Counted from the stretch's first letter, positions 1 to 9,288 are shown. The stretch: DNA of 64,000 bases from Metarhizobium sp964253915 (GCF_964253915.1 NZ_CAXUSG020000002.1:124001-188000), one strand, 5' to 3'. Notes: generated from the sequence alone by a model not told the origin. Program-made: numbers and translations.

Positions 1-1206
1 CTGCCGCTCGTTATAGACGCGCCGCATCCGCCGCAGGTGGGCGTTGAAGTGGCCCTGTTCCATGAAGCTCGCCATGATCGATTGCAGGCTGGAGGGCGCA
101 CCCTGCATCGTCGCGCCGGCCACCCGGCGAAACATCTTGGCGACTTCCGGCGGCGCGACCACATAACCCAACCGCAAGGCTGCGAACATGACCTTGGAGA
201 AGGTGCCGACATAGATCACACGCCCGGCGGTATCGACGCTTTTCAGCGTCGGCGCCGGATGGCCCGAATAATAGAATTCGCCGTCATAATCGTCCTCGAT
301 GATCCATGCGCCGCAGCGTCCCGCGGCATGCAGAAGTTCCAGCCTCCGGCCGAGCGACATGGTCACGCCCAGCGGATGCTGGCGCGCCGGGGTGACGAAG
401 GCCATCCGGAATTCCGGGCAGAGCTTCAACCCTGCGGCGACATCTATCCCCTGGTCGTCCACCGGCACCGGCACCAGGCTCGCGCCGCTGGAGACGAGGC
501 TGTTGCGGGCGCCGATCGGCCCAGGATTTTCGAACCAGACATTGTCGCCCGGATTGAGCAGCATCTGGCCGATCCGGTTGAAGGCATCCTGCGCGCCGTT
601 GAAAATGAAGATGTCGTCGATATCGCAGACCACGCCGCGATTGGCCTTGAGATGGTTCAATATCGCCCGGCGTAATTCGTATAGGCCGACGGGATCGGGG
701 TAAGCGAGCACCATGTGGCGCGATTGCCGCCAGTATTGCGCCGACAGCCGCGCCCAGAGCGCCATCGGAAACTCGTCGTTGGCCGGCATGCCGGTGACGA
801 AGGGACGCGGCACCTGCGGGTGGGAGAGGCGTGGGAAATAATGCTCGGATGCCTCGGCACTCAATCGCGCCAGCCGGGGCGGGGCGGCGTCGGCACCTTC
901 AAGCACCGCCTGCGGCTGGATCGGGCGTTCCGAATGCAGCGTCTCGCTGACATAGGCGCCGGCACCGACGCGGGAATAGATCAGTTCCTCGGCCATCAGC
1001 TGCTCGTAGACCGTCACGGCGGTCGTCCGCGAAACGCCCTGGTCCTTCGCCAGCGTCCGGCTCGAGGGCAACCTCTCTCCGGGTGTCAGCCGCCCGGACA
1101 AGATCAGTTCGCGCAAGCCGCCCGCCAATTGGGCCGTCAACGAGCCCGGATCGTCCTTGTCGATCCGGATCGGGGGAATCAGCGCCCCTCCGGCATATTT
1201 CACCAT
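1..1206 (-). CDS. MocR-family (GntR/aminotransferase) regulator, 3' end missing
   Basis: Transcription factor joining an N-terminal GntR winged helix to a fold-type I aminotransferase-like domain that binds PLP. 402 codons are in the window and the C-terminus lies beyond base 1. The HTH region covers about residues 20-85 (LPSSRTLAKDQGVSRTTAV). The PLP-lysine motif GTFSKVMFAALRLGY puts the Schiff-base lysine at residue 338. ATG 1206 follows a G-rich ribosome site. The gene diverges from the enolase-superfamily gene across 132 bp, the usual MocR arrangement, so it probably controls the 1339-9270 cluster in response to an amine or a PLP-linked ligand. Family call is firm; target and ligand are inference. 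Confidence 0.9.
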   Translation of the reverse strand, partial: MVKYAGGALIPPIRIDKDDPGSLTAQLAGGLRELILSGRLTPGERLPSSRTLAKDQGVSRTTAVTVYEQLMAEELIYSRVGAGAYVSETLHSERPIQPQAVLEGADAAPPRLARLSAEASEHYFPRLSHPQVPRPFVTGMPANDEFPMALWARLSAQYWRQSRHMVLAYPDPVGLYELRRAILNHLKANRGVVCDIDDIFIFNGAQDAFNRIGQMLLNPGDNVWFENPGPIGARNSLVSSGASLVPVPVDDQGIDVAAGLKLCPEFRMAFVTPARQHPLGVTMSLGRRLELLHAAGRCGAWIIEDDYDGEFYYSGHPAPTLKSVDTAGRVIYVGTFSKVMFAALRLGYVVAPPEVAKMFRRVAGATMQGAPSSLQSIMASFMEQGHFNAHLRRMRRVYNERQ

Positions 1207-1253
1207 TTCCGTCCCCCCAGGTGCCTTTGTGGCTTTATTGGCATGAAAACTAA

Positions 1254-1264
1254 TCCAAAATGGA
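1254..1264. promoter_or_regulatory. Small inverted repeat in the MocR/dehydratase intergenic region
   Basis: TCCA-AAA-TGGA forms a short inverted repeat inside the 132 bp divergent spacer. It is a candidate half of a MocR operator or of a promoter-proximal site. It is too short to be sure, and no second copy was identified next to it. Confidence 0.25.
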
Positions 1265-1338
1265 CCTTAGTCAAAGGCCAGTTTCAGCCCAATGTGGGGC
1301 CACGAGCAGCATTGCCAATGGGACGGACGGAGTGTCGG

Positions 1339-2445
1339 ATGATAAAGCTGAAGTCGATCGAGACGTTTTCGACACGGTATGTCGGCTTCGTGCGCATAAC
1401 CGACGAGACCGGGGCGACGGGCTGGGGACAGCTGTCCAACTATAACTCCGACATCTCGGCCCAGGTCCTGCATCGCCAGGTCGCGCCCTGGACCCTCGGT
1501 GTCGAAATCGTCGATCTCGACGATCATCTCGACCTGATCACCGAACGCGAACACAAGTTCCCGGGTTCCTACCTGCGCCGCGCCATCGGCGGCCTCGATA
1601 CCGCCATCTGGGACCTTTTGGGAAAGCAGGCGGGCAAGCCGGTCGTTTCCCTGCTCGGCGGAACGCCGGGACCGCTGCGCGCCTATGCCTCGTCGATGAA
1701 GCGGGACATCACGCCGGGTGATGAAGTGGAACGTTTCAAGCGGTTGCGCCAGCAATACGGTTTTGATGCCTTCAAGTTCCGCGTCGGTGCGGAAGTCGGA
1801 CGCAACAAGGACGAGTGGCCGGGACGCACCGAGGAGATCATTCCGGCCGTGGCGAAGGCGCTCGGGTCGGAGGCCGCCCTGCTGGCCGATGCCAACTCGT
1901 GTTATTCGCCGGAAAAGGCCATCGAGGTCGGGCGGATGATGGAAGACCATGGCATGGTCCATTACGAGGAGCCGTGCCCTTACTGGGAACTGGAGCAGAC
2001 CAAGCAGGTGGCCGATGCGCTCGACATCGCCGTCACCGGCGGCGAACAGGATTGCGACCTGACGATATGGCGCCGCATGATCGAGATGCGGGCCGTCGAT
2101 ATCGTCCAGCCGGACGTCCTCTATCTCGGCGGCATCAGCCGGACCATGCGCGTGGCGAAGATGGCTGCAGCGGCAGGACTGCCGGTGACGCCGCATTGCG
2201 CCAACCTGTCGTTGGTGACGCTGTTCACCATGCATATCCTCCGCGCCATCCCCAATGCCGGCGATTACCTCGAATTCTCGATCGAGGGCGCCGATTATTA
2301 TCCCTGGCAATACGGCCTGTTCCGCAACGACCCCTATGTCATCGTCGATGGCAAGGCCACGGTCAGCGACGCGCCGGGATGGGGGATCGAGATCGACCCG
2401 GAATGGCTGGCGAAATCCACATATCAAATCAGCGAAAACGATTGA
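1339..2445 (+). CDS. Mandelate racemase/muconate lactonizing enzyme family (enolase superfamily) protein
   Basis: 368-residue enolase-superfamily enzyme, probably a sugar-acid dehydratase or epimerase acting through an enediolate. Visible parts are the capping domain start (MIKLKSIETF), the KFR motif at 146-148, metal ligands D184, E210 and E236, and the Asp259/His286 dyad typical of the mandelate racemase subgroup (VTPHCANLSL). ATG 1339 was chosen over the in-frame ATG 1318 because the family starts this way and a purine-rich site precedes it. It is first in the cluster after the divergent MocR gene. Substrate cannot be read from sequence; acid-sugar chemistry is suggested by the downstream mannonate dehydratase. 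Confidence 0.85.
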   Translation: MIKLKSIETFSTRYVGFVRITDETGATGWGQLSNYNSDISAQVLHRQVAPWTLGVEIVDLDDHLDLITEREHKFPGSYLRRAIGGLDTAIWDLLGKQAGKPVVSLLGGTPGPLRAYASSMKRDITPGDEVERFKRLRQQYGFDAFKFRVGAEVGRNKDEWPGRTEEIIPAVAKALGSEAALLADANSCYSPEKAIEVGRMMEDHGMVHYEEPCPYWELEQTKQVADALDIAVTGGEQDCDLTIWRRMIEMRAVDIVQPDVLYLGGISRTMRVAKMAAAAGLPVTPHCANLSLVTLFTMHILRAIPNAGDYLEFSIEGADYYPWQYGLFRNDPYVIVDGKATVSDAPGWGIEIDPEWLAKSTYQISEND

Positions 2446-2533
2446 AATGGATACGCAAACCGATTGCGACTTCGCCGCCGGTGGTGCCTATTCCTGCGTG
2501 ACGAATGTGACGCAAGGGAATGGAAGGTAACGC

Positions 2534-3829
2534 ATGGAGACCGTTTTTACAGCCGATGCCCGGATGACATCCTACTGGTGGGAGCGCTCGCCGCCAGAGA
2601 CATCCGTTCTTGATGAACTACCGGCAACGGCTGACGTGCTGGTCGTCGGATCGGGTTACACCGGGCTGCATGCGGCAATCGTGTTGGCCCGCGGCGGGCG
2701 CAAGGTTCTCGTCTGCGATGCCGGGCAGGTCGGTTTCGGCTGCTCCACGCGCAATGGCGGCCAGATCAGCACCTCCGTGAAGCCTAGTTTCGATAGTCTT
2801 GCGAAAGCCCATGGCGAAGCGGTCGCGCGGCGGATCTTCGAGGATGGCCGGCGGTCGTTGTCGTGGACCGAAGATTTTATTCGAAGCGAAGGCATCGACT
2901 GTGATTTCCGGGTCGTCGGCCGCTTCCACGTTGCCCACAACAGCAAATCCTTCGAGACCTTGGCGGCCTCGATCCGAAACCAGCCGAAAGGTCTGGAGGT
3001 GCCTGCGCATGTCGTTCCGCGCGCCGAGCAGAGATCCGAACTCGGCAGCGACATCTACCACGGCGGGATCATTCTGGAGAAACACGCCTCGCTCGATCCT
3101 GGGCGCTACCATGCCGGGCTGGTCAGGTTGGCGCGCCAGGCAGGCGCCGAGATTGCATCCTCTTGCAAGGTCACGGCCATCACCCGATCGGGAGACGGGT
3201 TTTCCGTCGAGACAGTTCGCGGACGCGTCGCGGCACGAAACGTCGTTCTTGCCACGAACGGTTACACCGGCCCGCTTTCGCAGTGGCATCGCCGGCGTAT
3301 CATCCCGATCGGCAGCTACATCGTCGCCACCGAGGAGTTGCCCGAGGCGCTGGTCGACAAACTGATCCCTAGGGATCGGGTCGTCTCGGATACGCGGCGC
3401 GTGCTCTATTATTTCCGCGCCTCTCCCGACCGGCGTCGCATCCTGTTCGGGGGAAGGGTGAGCATGGGCGAGACCGATCCACGCAAAAGCGGGCCCTTGC
3501 TCCACCAGGAAATGTTGCGTCTCTTCCCGCAGTTGTCCGGATACAGGGTCACCCATTCGTGGATGGGTTATGTCGGTTATACGTTCGATACGCTTGCCCA
3601 CACCGGCGAGCAGGATGGCATCCACTACGCCATGGGTTATTGCGGCTCCGGTGTCGGCATGGCCGGTTATCTTGGCATGCGCGTCGGGCAGACCATTCTC
3701 GGCAAGGCGGAAGGACGGACCGGTTACGGCGAGACGTCGTTTCCCTCACGCTCCTACTACTTCGGCAAGCCCTGGTTTTTGGCGCCGGCCGTGCATGTGT
3801 ACCGCCTGAGGGATCGATTGGGGATTTGA
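2534..3829 (+). CDS. FAD-dependent amine/amino-acid oxidoreductase (DadA/PuuB-like)
   Basis: 431-residue DAO-family flavoprotein. The Rossmann dinucleotide motif VVGSGYTGLHAA lies near residue 35-45, followed by CSTRNGGQIS, which is characteristic of the gamma-glutamylputrescine oxidase (PuuB)-like branch. The C-terminal part has the GYCGSGVGMAGYLG flavin-contact segment. GGAAGG lies just upstream of ATG 2534. It follows the enolase-superfamily gene by 88 bp and precedes a PotD-type binding protein, so oxidation of an imported amine is plausible. Subfamily is inferred from motif style; true substrate unknown. Confidence 0.85.
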   Translation: METVFTADARMTSYWWERSPPETSVLDELPATADVLVVGSGYTGLHAAIVLARGGRKVLVCDAGQVGFGCSTRNGGQISTSVKPSFDSLAKAHGEAVARRIFEDGRRSLSWTEDFIRSEGIDCDFRVVGRFHVAHNSKSFETLAASIRNQPKGLEVPAHVVPRAEQRSELGSDIYHGGIILEKHASLDPGRYHAGLVRLARQAGAEIASSCKVTAITRSGDGFSVETVRGRVAARNVVLATNGYTGPLSQWHRRRIIPIGSYIVATEELPEALVDKLIPRDRVVSDTRRVLYYFRASPDRRRILFGGRVSMGETDPRKSGPLLHQEMLRLFPQLSGYRVTHSWMGYVGYTFDTLAHTGEQDGIHYAMGYCGSGVGMAGYLGMRVGQTILGKAEGRTGYGETSFPSRSYYFGKPWFLAPAVHVYRLRDRLGI

Positions 3830-3852
3830 GCGGCGGGGAAATGCTGCGTCAG

Positions 3853-3898
3853 ACTGGCCCTTAACAATGGAAAGAATGGATATTCCATGATGGCCAGT
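3853..3898. promoter_or_regulatory. Inverted repeats upstream of the PotD-like gene
   Basis: The 211 bp spacer before the binding-protein gene holds an outer repeat ACTGGCC (3853-3859) and GGCCAGT (3892-3898), plus an inner palindrome ATGGA-TAT-TCCAT (3876-3888). The two are not concentric. The inner half site resembles the TCCA/TGGA repeat beside the MocR gene, so it may be an operator or an RNA hairpin. No T-tract follows, so it is not an obvious terminator. Confidence 0.35.
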
Positions 3899-4040
3899 TT
3901 GAGTTTCCAGTGCGTCAATGGCAGCCGTGACATGCGCCTGTCGAATAGGCGCGATAAGCGTTCGCGGGTCCACACGTCGGCCTGCCAAGAAATGACAACG
4001 ACGAAAATAAACAACGATTGTCAGCAAAGAGGAGAGAGCA

Positions 4041-5117
4041 ATGGGAACACTGGGAAACAGACTGCTGGGCGCAACCGCGCTCCTATTCATCGCCGCCGCA
4101 CCGACCGCGCATGCGGAAACGCTGCGGCTTCTGACCTGGGGCAGCTATGCGCCGGAAGCGCTCATCAAGAAGTTCGAGGCTGAAAACCCGGGCATCAAGG
4201 TCGAGGTCACCTTTTCGAACAACGAAGAAATGATTGCCAAGCTGCGTGCGACCGGCGGCACCGGATACGACCTGGCGCAGCCGAGCCATGACCGCATCTA
4301 TGCGGCGCAGCTCGAATACAAGATCTACAAGCCGCTCGATCTCTCGAAGATCAAGATGGACCAGATGTCGCCCAATCTCGTCGAGGGCGTGAAGCAGAAC
4401 ACCACGATCGAAGGCCAGGTTTATGCCGTGCCGCATCAGTGGGGCACGTCGGGCATCATGGTCAACAAGAAGGAAGCCCCCGACGCCAAGAGCTGGGCCG
4501 ATCTCTGCGATGCCAAATACAAGGGCCGTACATCGATGCGCCTTCGCCGCACGATCTTGCTCGGCACTGCCTTCTCCATGGGCATGAACCCCTTCGATCT
4601 CTACGCCGATACGGCGGCCTACAAGGACATGCTCGACAAGGTCACGGAAAAGCTGATCGCCTGCAAGGACAACCTCAAGACCTACTGGACCGGCGGCGAC
4701 GACCTGTCGGCGCTGATGCTGTCCGGCGAAGTCATCATGTCCGAGACCTGGGATTCCACCGCGTTCAAACTCTACTCGCAGAACAAGGATATCGTTTTCG
4801 TGCCGCCGGAAACCGGTGCGCTTGCCTGGATCGATACCTTCGCCATTCCGCGCGGCGGTGAGGCGGATGATGCCGCCTACAAATGGATCAATTTCGTTCT
4901 CCAGCCGGAAAACATCAAGGACATGTCGGCCTCGACCGGCGCGCTTGCGGCTGTCCCGAACGCCATCGATCTTCTTCCCGACGACAAGAAGGAAGCCGTC
5001 AAGGCCGCGTTCTCGCCGGCCGACCTCGACAACCTGAAGTTCTTCGCCAACATTCCTCCGGGGATCGAGGACATGGAAGGCATCGCTCTCGAACGGATCA
5101 AGGCAGCGTCGAACTAA
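4041..5117 (+). CDS. ABC transporter substrate-binding protein, spermidine/putrescine (PotD/PotF) type
   Basis: 358-residue periplasmic binding protein with a clear signal peptide (hydrophobic core at 8-20, AHA-type cleavage near 26). The mature start ETLRLLTWGSYAPEALIKKF is typical of the PotD/PotF group (family 1 SBP). A strong AGGAGAG site lies ahead of ATG 4041. It delivers a ligand to the permeases encoded at 6261-7983. Polyamine-family binding proteins carry many cationic or small organic ligands, so spermidine itself is not implied. Confidence 0.9.
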   Translation: MGTLGNRLLGATALLFIAAAPTAHAETLRLLTWGSYAPEALIKKFEAENPGIKVEVTFSNNEEMIAKLRATGGTGYDLAQPSHDRIYAAQLEYKIYKPLDLSKIKMDQMSPNLVEGVKQNTTIEGQVYAVPHQWGTSGIMVNKKEAPDAKSWADLCDAKYKGRTSMRLRRTILLGTAFSMGMNPFDLYADTAAYKDMLDKVTEKLIACKDNLKTYWTGGDDLSALMLSGEVIMSETWDSTAFKLYSQNKDIVFVPPETGALAWIDTFAIPRGGEADDAAYKWINFVLQPENIKDMSASTGALAAVPNAIDLLPDDKKEAVKAAFSPADLDNLKFFANIPPGIEDMEGIALERIKAASN

Positions 5118-5144
5118 GCCGCGCCGAAGCCGTAGATACAGAGT

Positions 5145-5169
5145 GGCCGGGGCGCCTGTCGTCCCGGCC
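5145..5169 (+). terminator. Intercistronic hairpin after the PotD-like gene
   Basis: GGCCGGG (5145-5151) and CCCGGCC (5163-5169) form a perfect 7 bp stem with an 11-base loop, between the binding-protein stop and the ATPase start. There is no T-run, so it is more likely an mRNA-stabilising or partial-attenuation structure than a full terminator. Confidence 0.5.
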
Positions 5170-5193
5170 CGTCCCGCAAATGGATTGAGCGCG

Positions 5194-6261
5194 ATGTATG
5201 ACCTGAGCTGTGCCAGCGTAACCAAGAAGTTCGGCATGTTCACCGCCGTATCGGATGTCTCCCTTGACATTCCTTCCGGTTCCTTCTTCTCCATTCTCGG
5301 CCCGTCCGGCTGCGGCAAGACCACGCTGATGCGGATGATTGCCGGCTTCGAGACCCCCACCTCCGGCGACATCCGGATCAAGGGTCAGAGTGTGGTGAAG
5401 GTCGCGCCCAACAAGCGGGCGGTGAAGATGGTCTTCCAGCACCTGGCGCTTTTCCCGATGATGAACGTCGGCGAAAACATCGCCTACGGCCTGCGTTGCC
5501 GCGGTGATGCCAAGGCCGATATTCCGCGCAAGGTGGCCCGCGTGCTTGATCGCGTCGGCCTGCCTGGTGTGGAAAATAAGCAGATCAGCCAGCTTTCGGG
5601 CGGCCAGAAGCAGCGTATCGCCATTGCGCGCTGCATGGTGCTCGAACCCGACGTGCTGTTGCTCGACGAACCGCTTGGTGCGCTGGACCTCAAGCTGCGC
5701 GAGCATATGAAGATCGAGCTGAAACAACTCCAGCACCAGTTCGAGACGACTTTTCTCTACATCACCCATGACCAGTCGGAAGCGCTGGTGATGTCGGACG
5801 CCGTCGCGGTGATGAATGCCGGGCGCTTCGAGCAGATCGGCAGCCCGCGTGAGCTTTACGACGCGCCGGTCTCCGGTTTCGTGGCGGGTTTTGTCGGCGA
5901 TTCGAACCGCCTGCCGGGCCGGCTTGCCGAGATCCGCGGCCAGGAAGCCGCCGTCGATCTCGACGCCGGCGGCCGGGTCATCGGCCGCCTGGCGGATGTG
6001 AGCCGCGCCGGCGATGCCGTCGATGTGTTCCTGCGGCCGGAGGCGTTGAAGATCGCGGCGGGGGCGGGCGAGGCTATGCTCGGCGGCACCGTCGATAGCC
6101 TGCTCTTCAACGGTGCCAACTCGCGTATCCTCGTGCGGATGGGGACCGGTCAGTTGATCGAGATCGCCGATCCGCTGGCAGCCACCGTCAGCCAGGGCGA
6201 TGCGGTGGCCTTGTCATGGCAGCCGGATCGTGCCCGCATCTTTGCGCGGGGGAAAGCGTGA
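5194..6261 (+). CDS. ABC transporter ATP-binding protein, PotA type
   Basis: 355-residue ATPase of the polyamine/iron class. Walker A GPSGCGKTT, Q-loop in VFQHLALFP, signature LSGGQKQRIAIAR, Walker B VLLLDEPLGALD and switch histidine YITHDQSEAL are all intact. A C-terminal TOBE region follows from about residue 240. ATG 5194 is preferred over the in-frame ATG 5143 because that start would add a non-family leader lying inside the intercistronic hairpin. The stop overlaps the next ATG by one base (TGATG), indicating translational coupling to the permease. Confidence 0.9.
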   Translation: MYDLSCASVTKKFGMFTAVSDVSLDIPSGSFFSILGPSGCGKTTLMRMIAGFETPTSGDIRIKGQSVVKVAPNKRAVKMVFQHLALFPMMNVGENIAYGLRCRGDAKADIPRKVARVLDRVGLPGVENKQISQLSGGQKQRIAIARCMVLEPDVLLLDEPLGALDLKLREHMKIELKQLQHQFETTFLYITHDQSEALVMSDAVAVMNAGRFEQIGSPRELYDAPVSGFVAGFVGDSNRLPGRLAEIRGQEAAVDLDAGGRVIGRLADVSRAGDAVDVFLRPEALKIAAGAGEAMLGGTVDSLLFNGANSRILVRMGTGQLIEIADPLAATVSQGDAVALSWQPDRARIFARGKA

Positions 6262-7127
6262 TGGGCCGCGATGCGGGGCGTCTGTCGCTGATCCTGCTGA
6301 TGACGCCTTTCGTTTTGTGGATCGGCCTGCTGATCGTGCTGCCGCAGATCGGTATCGGTTACGTGTCGCTACGCGAAAAGGTCGGCTTCAACCAGTACGA
6401 ATATGGCTTTGCCAACTACGCGGCCTTCTTCGGCGAGCCGATCTACCGGAACACCCTGCTGCGCACGGCATGGATTTCCATCCTGGTCACGGTGCTGGCA
6501 TTGGTCATGGGTTTTCCCGTGGCCTACTACATCGCCAAGATGGCCCGGCAGCGCAGCCGCGCCGCCCTGTTCCTGATGTGCCTCATTCCGCTCTGGGTCA
6601 GCGATCTCGTGCGCGCCTACGGCTGGATCGTGCTTTTGCGCGAGACCGGCGTGATATCGAAGGCACTGGTCAGCATGGGATTGATCGCCCAGCCGGTCGA
6701 GATGCTTTACAACGACATCACCGTGGTCATGGGTCTGGTCTATACGGTCATCCTGTTCATGATCGTGCCGCTGGTCTCCACCCTGCAGGGAATGGACGAT
6801 GCCATGCTGGAGGCGGGCTACAATCTCGGCGGCTCGCGCTTCACCGTGTTTCGCCGCATCGTCGTGCCCTACGCCATGCCGGGGATCGTCTCGGGATGCA
6901 TCATCACCTTCATGCTGGCCGCCGGCAGCTACCTGACGCCGATCCTGCTCGGCGGCAAGAATTCCAGCTGGTTCACCGAGCAGATCTACAGCCAGTTCAT
7001 CACGCGCTATAACTGGGAGGCAGGGGTGACGTTCGGCGTGCTGCTTCTGGGCTTCACCTCCCTCGTCGTCTGGGCGGGCCTGCGGCTAACCGGCCAGAGC
7101 CTGGCCACCACCGTTGCCAAGGAGTGA
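6261..7127 (+). CDS. ABC transporter permease, PotB type
   Basis: 288-residue inner-membrane permease with about six hydrophobic segments and the EAA-type cytoplasmic loop (EAGYNLGGSRFTVFRRIVVP, near residue 190). The start ATG 6261 overlaps the ATPase stop. It pairs with the PotC-type permease immediately downstream; together with the ATPase and binding protein they make a complete importer. Confidence 0.9.
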   Translation: MGRDAGRLSLILLMTPFVLWIGLLIVLPQIGIGYVSLREKVGFNQYEYGFANYAAFFGEPIYRNTLLRTAWISILVTVLALVMGFPVAYYIAKMARQRSRAALFLMCLIPLWVSDLVRAYGWIVLLRETGVISKALVSMGLIAQPVEMLYNDITVVMGLVYTVILFMIVPLVSTLQGMDDAMLEAGYNLGGSRFTVFRRIVVPYAMPGIVSGCIITFMLAAGSYLTPILLGGKNSSWFTEQIYSQFITRYNWEAGVTFGVLLLGFTSLVVWAGLRLTGQSLATTVAKE

Positions 7128-7131
7128 ACCG

Positions 7132-7983
7132 ATGCGGACCCCGGCCCATCTCCTCTGGATCTACCGCGCTTATGTGCTGATCTTCTTTCTGTATTTGGTG
7201 GCGCCGCTGGTCGCCGCCGGAGCCTTTGCCTTCAACGACTCGCTCTTCCCGGCGCTGCCCTGGCAGGGTTTCACCCTCGACTGGTTCTTCTCGCCGACCG
7301 AACCAAAGCTCGGCCTGTTCCACGACGAGCGGCTGCTGCGCGGTCTCGGCAATTCCGTCTATATTGGCCTGATCGTCGCCGCGCTGTCGGTTGTTGCCGG
7401 CACCTGCAATGCGTTTCTCTTCGTGCACAAGGAATTCCCGTTCAAGGCGGTCCTTTATATTCTGATGGTCGTGCCGCTGGTCATTCCCGGCGTCATTCTC
7501 GGCATTTCGATCCTCGTCTTCGCCTCGATGATCGCCAATTTCGCCGACGAGCAATTGGGCCTCTTCCTCACCTGGCTACGACCAGGCATTCCGCTCGTCG
7601 TGCTCGGCCAGTTTTCCTTCATGACGACGATCACCACGCTGGTGATCGCCGCACGCCTGCAGAAATTCGACGTCTCGGTGGAAGAGGCGGCCTACAATCT
7701 CGGCGCCAGCGGGGTGCGCGTGCTGAGGACGATCACGCTTCCCTATCTTTCTCCCGCGCTGTTTTCCGCCTTCGTCGTTGCCTTCCTCGTGTCCTTCGAG
7801 AATTTCAACACGACGCTGATGCTGGTCGGCTCCGATGCGCCTTTGACGGTCACTATGTATGACCGCATGGTGAAGGTCGGTTCGACGCCGGTGCTCAACG
7901 CTGTCTCGGTCGTGCTGATGCTCGGCTCCGGCTTTCTGGCCCTTCTGAGCGTCCTGGTCCAACGGGAAAGATCCGCGGCCTGA
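7132..7983 (+). CDS. ABC transporter permease, PotC type
   Basis: 283-residue permease with six predicted membrane spans and an EAA loop (EEAAYNLGASGVRVLRTITL, near residue 187). AAGGAG, spanning the end of the upstream gene, precedes ATG 7132 at good spacing; the upstream in-frame ATG 7114 lies inside the preceding gene. Last transporter component; the UxuA gene follows after 69 bp and is probably co-transcribed. Confidence 0.9.
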   Translation: MRTPAHLLWIYRAYVLIFFLYLVAPLVAAGAFAFNDSLFPALPWQGFTLDWFFSPTEPKLGLFHDERLLRGLGNSVYIGLIVAALSVVAGTCNAFLFVHKEFPFKAVLYILMVVPLVIPGVILGISILVFASMIANFADEQLGLFLTWLRPGIPLVVLGQFSFMTTITTLVIAARLQKFDVSVEEAAYNLGASGVRVLRTITLPYLSPALFSAFVVAFLVSFENFNTTLMLVGSDAPLTVTMYDRMVKVGSTPVLNAVSVVLMLGSGFLALLSVLVQRERSAA

Positions 7984-8052
7984 CAGAACCCCTCGCACTC
8001 ACCGATCCGCATGCTAGTCTGATATCGATGGCAAATCGCAGGGGAGGAAAAC

Positions 8053-9270
8053 ATGCGGCAGACGTGGCGCTGGTTCGGGCCGAAGGACCTGGTTTCGGTC
8101 GATGACATGATGCAAACGGGTGTGGAGGGTGTCGTGTCCGCCCTTCACCATGTCCGCACCGGGGCGGTCTGGAGCCCGGAGGAGATTGCCAAACGGCAGG
8201 CGGAGATCGCCCGCATGACGGATGGCAGCCCTTCGGGCTTGAAATGGGAGGTCGTCGAAAGCCTGCCGATGTCGGAAGACATCAAGAAGCAGAAGGGTGA
8301 CTGGAAGGCGCATATCGCCGCCTACAAGCAGTCGCTCGCCAATCTCGCCGCCGCCGGCATCGAGGTCGTCTGCTACAATGTCATGCCGGTGCTCGACTGG
8401 ACGCGCACCGATCTCGCCCACCGGCTGGCGAACGGCGCCACCTGCATGCGCTTCGACCTCATCGATTTTGCCGCTTTCGACATTCACATCCTGGCGCGCC
8501 CCGGCGCGGCGGAGGGTTTTCCCGCCGATGTGGTCGAGGCGGCAGGCCGCCGCTTTGCCGCCATGTCGGATGCGCGCCGCAGCGAACTGGCCCGCAATGC
8601 GGTCTTCGGCCTGCCGGGTGCCGCCGAGCATTTTACGCTCGAGGACGTGCGGCGCCATCTGGGCGAATATGCCGGCATGTCCGGCGAAACGCTCCGGGCG
8701 CATCTCATTGATTTCCTCTCGGAAGTGGCGCCGGTGGCGCAGGATCTCGGCATCCGCCTGTGCTGCCATCCGGACGATCCGCCGTTCCCGCTGCTCGGCC
8801 TGCCGCGGGTGATGTCGACGGAAGCAGACTACAGGACCGTCATGGAGGCGGTGGACATACCAGCCAACGGCATAACGCTCTGCTCCGGTTCGCTGGGGTC
8901 GCGGCCGGACAACGACCTGCCCGGGATGATGGACCGGCTCGGCGACCGGGTGCATTTTCTCCACCTGCGCAATGTCCGGCGCGAGAGCGATGCCGTCATG
9001 GGCAGCTTTTACGAAGCCGAACACCTCGGCGGCGGCACGGACCTGGTGGCACTCATCGCCGCCGTGTTGCGGCAGGAGCGAAAACGCAAGGCTGCCGGCC
9101 GCGCGGACATCTCGATCCCGATGCGCCCCGACCACGGCCAGGACATCCTCGACGACCACAAGCGCAAGACGCAGCCCGGCTATCCCTCGATCGGGCGGCT
9201 GAAAGGGCTAGCGGAACTGCGCGGCATCATGACCGCACTCGACCATCCCGTGGAGGGACTGCCCCGCTGA
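8053..9270 (+). CDS. uxuA: Mannonate dehydratase
   Basis: 405 residues, the usual UxuA length. It converts D-mannonate to 2-keto-3-deoxygluconate. Family hallmarks include the start MRQTWRWFGPKDLVSVDDMM, the metal-site segment CCHPDDPPFPLLGLPR, HLRNVRRE and RPDHGQDILDD. AGGGGAGG precedes ATG 8053. UxuA normally belongs to hexuronate breakdown; here it ends a cluster with an enolase-superfamily enzyme and a PotABCD-type importer, so it may act on a hexonate derived from an unusual imported compound. The neighbouring LacI gene is on the other strand. Confidence 0.92.
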   Translation: MRQTWRWFGPKDLVSVDDMMQTGVEGVVSALHHVRTGAVWSPEEIAKRQAEIARMTDGSPSGLKWEVVESLPMSEDIKKQKGDWKAHIAAYKQSLANLAAAGIEVVCYNVMPVLDWTRTDLAHRLANGATCMRFDLIDFAAFDIHILARPGAAEGFPADVVEAAGRRFAAMSDARRSELARNAVFGLPGAAEHFTLEDVRRHLGEYAGMSGETLRAHLIDFLSEVAPVAQDLGIRLCCHPDDPPFPLLGLPRVMSTEADYRTVMEAVDIPANGITLCSGSLGSRPDNDLPGMMDRLGDRVHFLHLRNVRRESDAVMGSFYEAEHLGGGTDLVALIAAVLRQERKRKAAGRADISIPMRPDHGQDILDDHKRKTQPGYPSIGRLKGLAELRGIMTALDHPVEGLPR

Positions 9271-9288
9271 CAGGCGCAAAAGAATGCG

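Noticed and set aside
2447..2530. 27-codon ORF between the enolase-superfamily and FAD oxidoreductase genes, with two Cys
   Set aside because: No Shine-Dalgarno sequence, ends just before the next gene's own ribosome site, and is short enough to occur by chance.
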